In this document: piece by piece, positions 47,159 through 55,236 of the stretch | How positions within the stretch are numbered: the first letter of the stretch is position 1 | How the letters are laid out: each line of letters begins with the position of its first letter | Assembly (NCBI GenBank): GCA_963777095.1 | Contig: CAVZOY010000006.1 | Location: forward strand, 558,001 to 622,000 | Direction: 5' to 3' | Source of the DNA: CAVZOY01 sp963777095 | GTDB lineage: Bacteria; Actinomycetota; Actinomycetes; Mycobacteriales; Geodermatophilaceae | DNA: 64,000 bases | Position numbers and translations under genes: made by a program | Notes under the pieces: generated by a model | Told to the model about the DNA's origin: nothing | The model's input: only the letters and a program-made list of their open reading frames with translations | Database searches by the model: none

Positions 47159-50100
47159 CAGTCGGTCTCCTCCACCAGTGAGCGGCCGCCGATCGGCACG
47201 AGCCCCGACGCGATCCCGGCCCGCTGCCGGTACTCCTCGAGGAAGTTCACCAGCTCCGGCCCGCGCGGACGCCGGCCCGGCCGGATGTCCACGGTGGACG
47301 CCTTGCTCTCCTGGATGTGCACGTTCGGGTCCATGACCACGGGCAGCAGGTCGTTGGCCGAGTCACCGGTCGAGATGCCGGTCTCGCCCCAGTGGTACGG
47401 CGCGCCGATCTGGTGGATCACGCGACCGTCCTTGAGCCGCAGCGGCCGGATCCGCTCGGTGACCAGCACGCGCGCCTCGACGGCCGTTCGCGGGCTGACC
47501 ACCGTCGCCCAGCCGCCGTTCTCCAGCCCGCGTTCCTCGGCCAGCTCGGGGCTGACCTCGACGAAGAACTCCGGCTGCAGCTCCGACAGGTAGGGCAGGG
47601 TGCGGCTCATCCCGCCGGCCGTGTGGTGCTCGGTCAGCCGGTAGGTGGTCATCGCGTAGGGGAAGACGTCGCCGTGCGACGGCGCCTCGCGGTTGTAGGG
47701 CGCCCGGATGTGCTCGGTGGTCGGGCTCGCCTGGACGGGGTACAAGGCGTTCTCGACCGGGGACTCGGCCGGCTCGTAGTGCGCCGGCAGCGGCCCGTCG
47801 ACGACGCCCTTCGGCGCGAACAGCCAGGCCTTGCCGTCGCTCTGCATGATGAACGGATCGGCGCCGCCGATGGCGGCCTGCGCCCGCGCGTCCGGCGGCG
47901 GCACGTAGTCCGGCCGCTTCGTCGCCTCGAAGTCGGGGTTGTCACCGGTCGACGTCCAGCGGCCGGCGTCCTCGTCCCACCACACGTACTTCTTGCGCTC
48001 GCTCCACGGCGTGCCGTCGGGGGCGGCCGAGGCGCGGTTGTAGAGGATCCGCCGGTTGTACGGCCACGCCCAGCCCCACTCGGTGGCCACCTCGCCCTGC
48101 TCGGTCCGGGGCTTCTTGCGGGCAGCCTGGTTGACCTCGTCGGCGTAGACGCCGGAGTAGATCCAGCAGCCGCTCGCCGTCGAGCCGTCGTCCTTCAGCT
48201 CCAGGTAGCCCGAGAGCGCCCGGCCGTCGGGGCCGACCCCGTTGATCTCGCGCAGGACGGCGTCCGCGCTCGGGTCCTGCGTCTCGCCGTGCGTCGGGTA
48301 GTCCCACGTCAGGTCGAGCAGCGGCCGGTCGCGCGGATCGGTCGAGTCCTTCAGCCGTTCCCGCAGGATCCGGCCGAGGTGGTAGTAGAACCACAGGTCG
48401 CTGCGGGCGTCGCCGGGCGGCTCGATGGCCTTGAACCGCCACTGCAGCAGCCGCTGGGTCTGCGTGAAGGTGCCGTCCTTCTCGACGTGCGACGCCGCCG
48501 GTATGAAGAAGACCTCGGTCGGGATCTGCTCGGTCACCAGCTCACCGGTCTCGATCTCCGGTGCGGTGTGCCAGAAGGACGCCGACTCGATCATCTGCAG
48601 GTCGCGGACGACGAGCCAGTCCAGGTTGGCCAGGGCGAAGCGCTGCATCCGGCCGTTGGCGTGTCCCACGGTCGGGTTCTCGCCGACCAGGAAGTAGCCG
48701 GCGACCTTGCCCTCGATCATGTCGACGGTCGTCCGGTACGAGCTGTGGTCGCCGTCGATCTTGGGGAGGTAGGAGAAGGCGAAGTCGTTCTCCGGCTGCG
48801 CCGCGTCGCCCCACCAGGCCTTGAGCAGGCTGACCATGTACGCCCGCTTGTTGCCCCAGAAGCCGCCGGTGCCCGCGGCGTCGGCGCAGTACGCGTCGAG
48901 GTCGTCGTGCTGCACCGCGTTGGGCATCGGCAGGTAGCCGGGCAGCAGGTTGAACAGCGTCGGGATGTCGGTGGAGCCCTGGATGCTGGCGTGCCCGCGC
49001 AGCGCGAGGATCCCGCCCCCGGGACGGCCCATGTTGCCCAGCAGCGCCTGGAGGATGGACGCCGTCCGGATGTACTGGGCGCCGACGGTGTGCTGGGTCC
49101 AGCCGACCGAGTAGACCCACGCCGTCGTCCGGTCGCGGCCGCTGTTGGCGGTCACCCACTCGGCGACCTGGAGGAAGGCCTCCTTCTCGATGCCGCAGAC
49201 GTCGGCGACGACCTCGGGCGTGTACCGCGCGAAGTGCCGCTTGAGGATCTGGAAGACCGATCGAGGATGCTGCAGCGTCTCGTCGCGCTTGGCCTTCTTC
49301 CGCAGCGGCGGTCCGCCGGAACCGGCCGCGTGCGCCTGCAGCACGTCCTTGACCTGCGGGTCCTGCGACATCCGCTCCTGCCGGGCGGCCTCGCCGGGGT
49401 CGTCCTCGTCGACGCCGTCGCCGGCGTCGTCGTCCTCCGGTTCGTACTGCCAGCTGGCCTGGTCGTACTCCTTGTTCTCCGGGTCGAAGCCGGAGAAGAG
49501 GCCGTCGAGGTCCTCGGTGTCCCGGAAGTCCGCGCTGACGATCGACGCCGCGTTCGTGTACGCGACGACGTACTCCTCGAAGTACTTCTCGTTGTCGAGG
49601 ACGTACTTGACCAGCCCGCCGAGGAAGGCGATGTCACTGCCCACGCGCAGCGGCACGTGCAGGTCGGCGATCGCGCTGGTGCGGGTGAACCGCGGGTCGA
49701 TGTGCACGACCTTGGCGCCCCGCGCCTTGGCCTCGGTCACCCACTGGAACGCCACCGGGTGGCACTCCGCCATGTTGGAACCCTCGATCACGATGCAATC
49801 GGAGTTCATCAGGTCCTGCTGGGAGTTCGTGGCGCCGCCACGACCGAACGAGGCACCCAGACCGGGCACCGTGGCGGAGTGCTATATGCGCGCCTGGTTC
49901 TCGATCTGGATCGCGCCCAGGGCGCTGTAGAGCTTCTTCATGAGGTAGTTCTCCTCGTTGTCGAGGGCTGCCCCTCCGAGGCTCGCTATCCCCATGGTCC
50001 GGTCGAGCCGGCGACCGTGGTCGTCCCTGTCCTGCCAGGCCGTGCGGCGGGCGTCGAGGACGCGGTCGGCGATCATCTCCATCGCCGTGTCGAGGTCGAG

Positions 50101-50445
50101 GTCCTCCCACTCCGTCCCGTTCGGACGGCGGTAGCGGACCTTGGTCACGCGGGTCGGACTGGTGACCAGCTGCTTGCTCGCGCTGCCCTTCGGGCACAGC
50201 CGCCCGCGGTTGATGGGCGAGGTCGGGTCGCCCTCGATCTGCACGATCTGCTCGTCCTTGACGTAGACGCGCTGCGCGCAGCCGACGGAGCAGAACGGAC
50301 ACACGCTCTGCACGACGCGGTCGGCGGTGGCGGTGCGGCTGACCAGGTTCTCGGTGCGCTTGCTCCGGGCGGCCTTGCCGCGACCGAGCGGATCGCTGCC
50401 GGTCAGCTGCCGGTACACCGGCCAGGAGTCGAGCCAGGTCTTCAC
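47158..50445 (-). CDS. fdhA: Formate dehydrogenase catalytic subunit with in-frame TAG at the selenocysteine position
   Basis: A molybdenum/tungsten bis-MGD enzyme oxidising formate to CO2. Read through, it has 1095 codons before the final TGA. The N-terminal [4Fe-4S] motif is VCPFCSVGCAQR with RLCPKG 30 residues later. Codon 188 is TAG between NQARI and HSATVPGLG; in other formate dehydrogenases this place is Sec or Cys followed by the conserved His. Downstream sequence is fully conserved: GRGGATNSQQDLMNSDCIVI, EGSNMAECHPVAFQWV, and the C-terminal MGD domain with PYHWGETGISTGDSAN. There is no twin-arginine signal, so the enzyme probably faces the cytoplasm. A GTG at 50445 is the most likely start; ATG/GTG 50481 is possible. 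All sequence on both sides of TAG is intact, so it is not a decayed gene. Confidence 0.9.
49852..49870 (-). promoter_or_regulatory. Bacterial SECIS hairpin with GGUCU loop
   Basis: In the mRNA, GGUGCCC (49870-49864) pairs with GGGUGCC (49858-49852) over seven base pairs, including two G-U pairs, around a GGUCU loop (49863-49859). The loop starts 18 nt after the TAG. As recalled, E. coli fdhF has the same GGUCU loop 18 nt after its TGA. SelB binds such loops to deliver Sec-tRNA. Confidence 0.85.
49882..49884 (-). other. TAG codon proposed to be read as selenocysteine
   Basis: The codon, read on the reverse strand, is codon 188 of the catalytic subunit. It sits between the Ile and His codons of a conserved active-site block and just before the SECIS hairpin. 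Recoded UAG-Sec has been reported in Blastococcus and Geodermatophilus formate dehydrogenases. Confidence 0.85.
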
Positions 50446-50500
50446 CGTCCGGACTCTGCCACCGGTCCGCGCCCCCGGCACGGCGAGAAACCGGAACGGA

Positions 50501-51283
50501 TCAGCCGGTGAGCAGCGCCCGCACCTTCGCCTCGATCAGCCCGGCCAGGTAGAGCTGCCCGGTCCCGCTCGGATTGCCCGTGGCCGTCACGAGGTCGGAC
50601 CGATCGGCGAACCAGCGCTCGGCGAGCGGATCGACGAAGGTGGCCTCCGCGGACGCGGCCGCGGCGCGCAGGGCGGCCCGGTTCTCCCGGACGCCGGTCG
50701 GAACCGGCTCGGACAACCACGGCGGACCGATGACCAGGAGCTCGGCGTCGGGTGCCGCCTCGGCGATGACCCGGAACAGTGCGCGGGCGGCCTCGGCGAC
50801 CTGTTCGGCCTGTCCCGCACCGTCGTTGCGGCTGCCGAAGACGATGACCAGGTCGGCGCCGGCGAGATCGACGTCGTCGGCCATCTGCGGGATGGTCTCC
50901 CCGCCCGCACCTGTCGTGAGATATCCGGCGCCGGCTGCGGCGGCCACCTGGACCTCGGCGTTCCCCAGCTCGTCCTCGAGCAGCGCAGGCCACGCGGCGT
51001 CCCCCGCGCTGTCCCCGTCTCCCAGGACGACGACGTCCGCGACCTCGTCGGCCGCGGACGGAGCCGCGGGGCTGGTCGACCCGGAGGGGATCGCCGACGA
51101 GCTGGGCGACGGCGCGGCGCTGCCGGAGGCGGACCCCCGCGACGCGCTCTCCGCCGGGGTCTCGACCGCCGCCGTGCGTCCGATCACCTGGGGCAGCAGG
51201 ACCGCGAGCGAGACGGCACCGACGACCATGAGCAGCCACGCCCAGGGTGGAGGCTCGTTCCACCAGTGGTTTCCGCGAGCCAT
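50501..51283 (-). CDS. Membrane-anchored SGNH-fold paralogue lacking Ser and His
   Basis: 260 residues, intact. The helix PWAWLLMVVGAVSLAVLLPQ near the start is nearly the same pattern as in the gene at 36964, followed by an Ala/Ser/Pro linker. The SGNH-like domain has DVVVLGDGDSAGDAAWPALL, LVIVFGSRNDGAGQAEQV and LLVIGPPWLSEPVPTG, ending FVDPLAERWFADRSDLV and PSGTGQLYLAGLIEAKV. The catalytic Ser is Gly (GDG) and the C-terminal His is Gln. ATG 51283 is selected because TAGCTT lies seven bases upstream. It precedes the formate dehydrogenase gene by 55 bp on the same strand, without obvious functional link. Confidence 0.7.
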   Translation of the reverse strand: MARGNHWWNEPPPWAWLLMVVGAVSLAVLLPQVIGRTAAVETPAESASRGSASGSAAPSPSSSAIPSGSTSPAAPSAADEVADVVVLGDGDSAGDAAWPALLEDELGNAEVQVAAAAGAGYLTTGAGGETIPQMADDVDLAGADLVIVFGSRNDGAGQAEQVAEAARALFRVIAEAAPDAELLVIGPPWLSEPVPTGVRENRAALRAAAASAEATFVDPLAERWFADRSDLVTATGNPSGTGQLYLAGLIEAKVRALLTG

Positions 51284-51290
51284 GCCCCGC

Positions 51291-51296
51291 AAGCTA
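51291..51296 (-). promoter_or_regulatory. Candidate -10 (TAGCTT) for the SGNH-fold gene
   Basis: TAGCTT on the reverse strand ends seven bases before ATG 51283, giving a leaderless start and ruling against the longer frame from 51292. Confidence 0.45.
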
Positions 51297-51322
51297 TGTC
51301 AGCGGAGCGAACGGATGACGGA

Positions 51323-51520
51323 TCAGCCGGCTGGTATCCCGATGCGCAGGACCTCCGGCCGGTCCTCGGGCTCCGCGACGCCGACGGCGAGTGACACGTG
51401 CCCGTCACCGAGGTAGCCGCGGCGGCCGTCCTCCCGGAGCCCGCCGCGGGCGACCAGCACGCACACCACGGTGGCCGGTAGCGAGAGGACCAGCCAGGCG
51501 ACCGTCAGGGTGAGCAGCAC
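51323..51520 (-). CDS. Small single-helix membrane protein
   Basis: 65 residues from a GTG at 51520. A hydrophobic helix (TLTVAWLVLSLPATVVCVLV) is followed by a polar tail ending RPEVLRIGIPAG. No family recognised. It is transcribed in the same direction as, and about 40 bp ahead of, the SGNH gene, and divergently from the GGDEF-EAL gene. Confidence 0.42.
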   Translation of the reverse strand: MLLTLTVAWLVLSLPATVVCVLVARGGLREDGRRGYLGDGHVSLAVGVAEPEDRPEVLRIGIPAG

Positions 51521-51729
51521 GGCATCATGCTCTGCGCGGGGCGCGAATCGCCGGTGTCCGCAACGCGAACAGGAGGCGGCGTGCGCGCGGACTTCCGCGA
51601 TCGGACGAGGTCCTTCCGCGGTCGGTGGGTCGCGCCGGATGGCCGACACAGTTCCGGCGACCCACCCGATCGGGTGAGTCGGCACCGGCTCGGCTCCAGC
51701 CCGGGCGGCCCCGGACCGATCCGGGACAG

Positions 51730-53652
51730 GTGACGAGCTCCCTGCCGCGCCCCACGGTGGCCGCGCCCTGGGTGCGGCGCGCCGTGCGCTGGTCGCTGGT
51801 CGGGCTCGTCGTCGCCGGCGGCGCGCTGCTCGGGGGCGTCCTCGGCGGGCTGTTCTCCGGCGCCTCCACCCCCCGGGGCCGCGGTCGGCGAGGTCGTGGC
51901 TCGGCGCGGTCCCCGTGCGCTGCTGGCTGCCCTGTGGCTCCGCGAGCGCCGGACGGCGGCGTCCCTGCGGGTGAGCCAGAACCACTTCCGCAGCCTGATG
52001 AAGAGCAGCCCCGACCCGATCGTCATCCTGGGCGGCGACCTGCGGGTCTCCTACGCCTCGCGGCGCATCGTCGACATGCTCGGCTAGTCCAAGGACGGAT
52101 GGTCGGGCGGCACCTCGACTGCGTCGTCCACGCCGACGACCTGCCGATCCTCCGGACCATGGCGTCCACCGTCGCGGCGCGCGACGACCTCGCCGTCCGC
52201 ACCGTGCGCGTCCGGCACGCCGACGGCCGGTGGCGCCTGGTCGAGGCCACCGTGCGGGACCTCCGCTCGGACCCCGACGCGGGCTCGGTGGTCCTCTACT
52301 GCCGCGACGTCAGCGTCCGGACGGCGGCGACCGGCCTGGACGCCGAACTGCTCGAGCTCTCGATGACCGACCCCGTCACCGGCCTGCCCAACCGCGCCGC
52401 GCTGGTCCGCCGGCTCGGCGACATCCAGAAGGCGGCGCACGACCACCCGCACGCGATCGCGCTCATCGGCATCGACGGGCTCAACGCGGCCGCGCTCGAC
52501 CCGGTGACCGAGGCCGCGGTGCTCCGAGCCCTCACCTCCCGCTTCACCCGCGCGCTCCGTGGCAACGACTGGCTGGCGCGTGGCAAGGGTGGCGACTTCG
52601 TCGTCCTCGTCGACGGCACCGTCGCCGACGCCGAGATCGTGGCCGGCCGGCTCGTCGCCGACGTGGGACCGATGGTCAGCGACCGCGGCACCACCCTGCT
52701 GCTGACGGCCAGCGCCGGCCTCGCGCCCCTCTGCGGGGACGTCGACACCGGCGACGCGCTGCGGCGCGGCGACCTCGCGCTGCGCAGCGCCCGGGCCTCC
52801 GGCCCCGGATCGGTCCACCGTTACGACGACGCCCTCCGCAGCGCCGAGGACCGCCGCGACTCGCTGCGCGCCGACCTGGACGGCGCCCTCGACCGCGGTG
52901 AGCTCCGCCTCGTGTTCCAGCCGGTGGTCGACACGGTGCTGCAACGCACGGTCTCCGTCGAGGCGCTGCTGCGCTGGCGCCACCCCGACGCCGGCGACAT
53001 CTCCCCCGTCGAGTTCGTGCCGCTGGCGGAGGAGTCCCCGCTGATCAGCGCCCTCGGCCGCTGGGTCCTCGAGGAGGCCTGTACGACCGTCGCCACCCTG
53101 CCCGACACCGACCTCTCCGTCGCCGTCAACGTCTCCGCGCGGCACGTGCGCAGCGGGGAGCTCGTGCCCGACGTCCTCACCGCCCTCGAGCGCAGCGGCC
53201 TGCCGGCGACGCGCCTGATCGTCGAGATCACCGAGTCGGTGCTGCTCGACGACGCCCACGTGATCGAGGACCTCGCCGCCCTGCGCCAGCTCGGCGTCCG
53301 CATCGCCGTCGACGACTTCGGCACCGGCTGGTCGTCGCTGGCCTACCTGGTCGGCATGCCCGTCGACGTGCTCAAGATGGACCAGCACTTCCTGGCCAAC
53401 GTCGAGGACGACCCGCAGTCGCGGGCGCTGTGCCGCGGCGTGCTGCAGCTCGGCACCAGCCTCGGCCTGCCGGTGATCGTCGAGGGCGTCACGAGCGAGG
53501 GCCAGCTCGCGGTGCTGCGCGACATGGGCCACCGCTTCCTGCAGGGCTACGTCTTCAGCCGGCCGCTCGAGGCCGAGCAGCTCGGCGACGGCGTCTGGCG
53601 CACCTGCGCCGGTGCCACGCTCGCCGGCGCCCCGCCCGTCGCCGCTCCCTGA
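51730..53652 (+). CDS. Cyclic-di-GMP protein: membrane helix, PAS, degenerate GGDEF, EAL
   Basis: An N-terminal helix (SLVGLVVAGGALLGGVLGGL) leads to a PAS domain that lies in another frame from 51885 to about 52090 (SSPDPIVILGGDLRVSYASR). The GGDEF-like domain has SMTDPVTGLPNRAALVRRLG but the signature reads GKGGDFVVLV, missing the Glu. The EAL domain is complete: FQPVVDTVLQRTVSVEALLR, VNVSARHV, IVEITES, VDDFGTGWSSLAYL, LKMDQ and VEGV. So phosphodiesterase activity is expected and cyclase activity is doubtful. Two compensating breaks look like indels. GTG at 51730. Confidence 0.85.
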   Translation: MTSSLPRPTVAAPWVRRAVRWSLVGLVVAGGALLGGVLGGLFSGASTPRGRGRRGRGSARSPCAAGCPVAPRAPDGGVPAGEPEPLPQPDEEQPRPDRHPGRRPAGLLRLAAHRRHARLVQGRMVGRHLDCVVHADDLPILRTMASTVAARDDLAVRTVRVRHADGRWRLVEATVRDLRSDPDAGSVVLYCRDVSVRTAATGLDAELLELSMTDPVTGLPNRAALVRRLGDIQKAAHDHPHAIALIGIDGLNAAALDPVTEAAVLRALTSRFTRALRGNDWLARGKGGDFVVLVDGTVADAEIVAGRLVADVGPMVSDRGTTLLLTASAGLAPLCGDVDTGDALRRGDLALRSARASGPGSVHRYDDALRSAEDRRDSLRADLDGALDRGELRLVFQPVVDTVLQRTVSVEALLRWRHPDAGDISPVEFVPLAEESPLISALGRWVLEEACTTVATLPDTDLSVAVNVSARHVRSGELVPDVLTALERSGLPATRLIVEITESVLLDDAHVIEDLAALRQLGVRIAVDDFGTGWSSLAYLVGMPVDVLKMDQHFLANVEDDPQSRALCRGVLQLGTSLGLPVIVEGVTSEGQLAVLRDMGHRFLQGYVFSRPLEAEQLGDGVWRTCAGATLAGAPPVAAP

Positions 53653-53733
53653 ACGAGTCGGGGTTCTCACCCGAACGCATGGGGGTTTCCCCGGAACTGC
53701 GTCGAACTCGCTGGAATCGTCGCCCCCCGCGCC

Positions 53734-53739
53734 GATACT
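53734..53739 (+). promoter_or_regulatory. Candidate -10 (GATACT) for the MBL-fold operon
   Basis: GATACT ends six bases before GTG 53746, consistent with a leaderless transcript carrying the MBL, DedA and phosphodiesterase genes. Confidence 0.4.
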
Positions 53740-53745
53740 GGTCGC

Positions 53746-54555
53746 GTGCCCGGGCCGGAGCTGTCCTTCCTCGGCCACTCGACGGTCCGCGTCGAGCTGG
53801 CCGGGCGCACGGTGCTCACCGACCCGCTGCTGACCTCCTCCGTGGGCCTGCTGCGCCGCGTCGTCGCACCGCTCGACCCGTCGAGCTGGGCCGGGGTCGA
53901 CGTGGTGCTGATCAGCCACCTGCACGGCGACCACCTGCACCCCGCCTCGCTGCGGCTGCTCGGTCCCGACGTCCGCATCGTCGTTCCGCGCGGGGGTGGC
54001 GCCTGGCTGCGCCGGCACGGCTTCCGCCGTGTCGACGAGCTGTCGGCCGGCGAGAGCCTCTCGGACGGCGACCTGCGGATCACCGCCGTCCGCGCCGAGC
54101 ACTCCGGTCACCGCTGGGGTCCGCGGCTGACCCACGGCCCGACGACGGAGTCGCTGGGCCACCTGCTCCAGGGCGCGGGCAGCACCGTGTACGTCAGCGG
54201 CGACACCGATCTCTTCGACGGGATGGGTCTGCTCGCCGCCCGCGGCATCGACGTCGCCTTCCTGCCCGTGTGGGGCTGGGGCCCGACGCTCGGCCCGGGC
54301 CACCTCGACCCGGTGAGCGCGGCCGAGGCGGTGGCCCGCATCCGCCCGCGCGTCGCCGTCCCGGTGCACTGGGGAACGCTCGCCATGGCCGGCACCCGGC
54401 TGCGCGGACCGCTGGGCGCCCGGATGCGCCGGCTGCTGGCGGACCCGCCCCGGCAGTTCTCGGCCGCGGTCGCGGAGCGCGGACTCGACACCCGCGTCGT
54501 CCTCACCGAGCCGGGCGCACCCGTCCTGCTCGACACCCCTGCGGCGCGCTCATGA
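53746..54555 (+). CDS. Metallo-beta-lactamase-fold hydrolase
   Basis: 269 residues, intact. ELSFLGHSTVRVELAGRTVL starts the fold. The metal motif HLHGDHLH (HxHxDH), later EHSGHRWG, then SGDTDLF and PVHWGTL give the metal-binding set. The arrangement is that of the UlaG/RomA/NAPE-PLD-like branch, acting on phosphate esters or lipids, rather than a beta-lactamase. GTG 53746 has GATACT six bases upstream. The stop overlaps the next gene's ATG. Confidence 0.82.
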   Translation: MPGPELSFLGHSTVRVELAGRTVLTDPLLTSSVGLLRRVVAPLDPSSWAGVDVVLISHLHGDHLHPASLRLLGPDVRIVVPRGGGAWLRRHGFRRVDELSAGESLSDGDLRITAVRAEHSGHRWGPRLTHGPTTESLGHLLQGAGSTVYVSGDTDLFDGMGLLAARGIDVAFLPVWGWGPTLGPGHLDPVSAAEAVARIRPRVAVPVHWGTLAMAGTRLRGPLGARMRRLLADPPRQFSAAVAERGLDTRVVLTEPGAPVLLDTPAARS

Positions 54556-55236
54556 CGGTGGCCGCCGTCCTCGCCGACGGCTGGACGGACCCCTCCTCGC
54601 TCGGCTACCCGGCCGTGTTCCTCGGCGTCCTGCTCGGCTCGATCGTGCCGATCGTGCCCACCGGGGCCATCGTCGGCGCTGGCGGCGGCGTTCGCATTGA
54701 CCAGCGACGAGCTGGCGCTGCCCGCCGTCATCGTCTTCGCCGTCGCCGGCGCCGTGCTGGGCGACCTCGTCACCTTCGCCGTGTGCCGCTTCGGCGGACC
54801 CCGCGCGCTGCACTGGGTGGCGCGCGGCCAGAGGGACGAGCGGGTGGCCGAGGTCCGCGACCAGTTCCGCCGGCACGGCTGGCAGATCATCGTCGTCGGC
54901 CGGCTGCTGCCCGCCGGGCGGATACCCGTGCTGCTGGCCGCCGGGGCGCTGGCCTACCCGTGGCGCCGGCTGCTGCCGGCCACGGTGGTGGCGGGGTTCC
55001 TGTGGGCGATCGCCTACGCGGCCCTCGGCGTGCTGAGCGGCGGCATCTTCGACTCGCCGCTGGTCGCCACCCTGCTGGCCACGCTGCTGGTCCTCCTCGT
55101 CGGCGGGGTGCTCAACGTCGTCGGGGCACGCCGGCGCTCCGCCGCCGCGGGGACGCCGCCGGCTCCCGACGCGGCGGACGATCCGGACGACGCCCGTCCC
55201 GCCGAGCCGGAGACGTCCACCTGCGAGCGCCCGTGA
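54552..55236 (+). CDS. DedA/VTT-family membrane protein, one frame break
   Basis: After MTVAAVLADGWTDPSSLGYP and VFLGVLLGSIVPIVPTGAIV there is a break near 54690. The family core then follows: AGAVLGDLVTFAVCRFGGPR, then FRRHGWQIIVVGRLLPAGRI, the VGRFxPxxR motif, and a long hydrophobic region to VLLVGGVLNVVGARRR. An acidic C-terminal tail ends it. DedA proteins are proposed lipid scramblases or transporters, including for undecaprenyl phosphate. ATGA overlap upstream and GTGA overlap downstream link it to its neighbours. Confidence 0.8.

Noticed and set aside
47158..50481. Reading fdhA as two separate genes or a pseudogene split by a nonsense mutation
   Set aside because: The single TAG falls exactly at the Sec/Cys position, both sides are fully conserved and open, and a GGUCU SECIS hairpin follows at the expected 18 nt.
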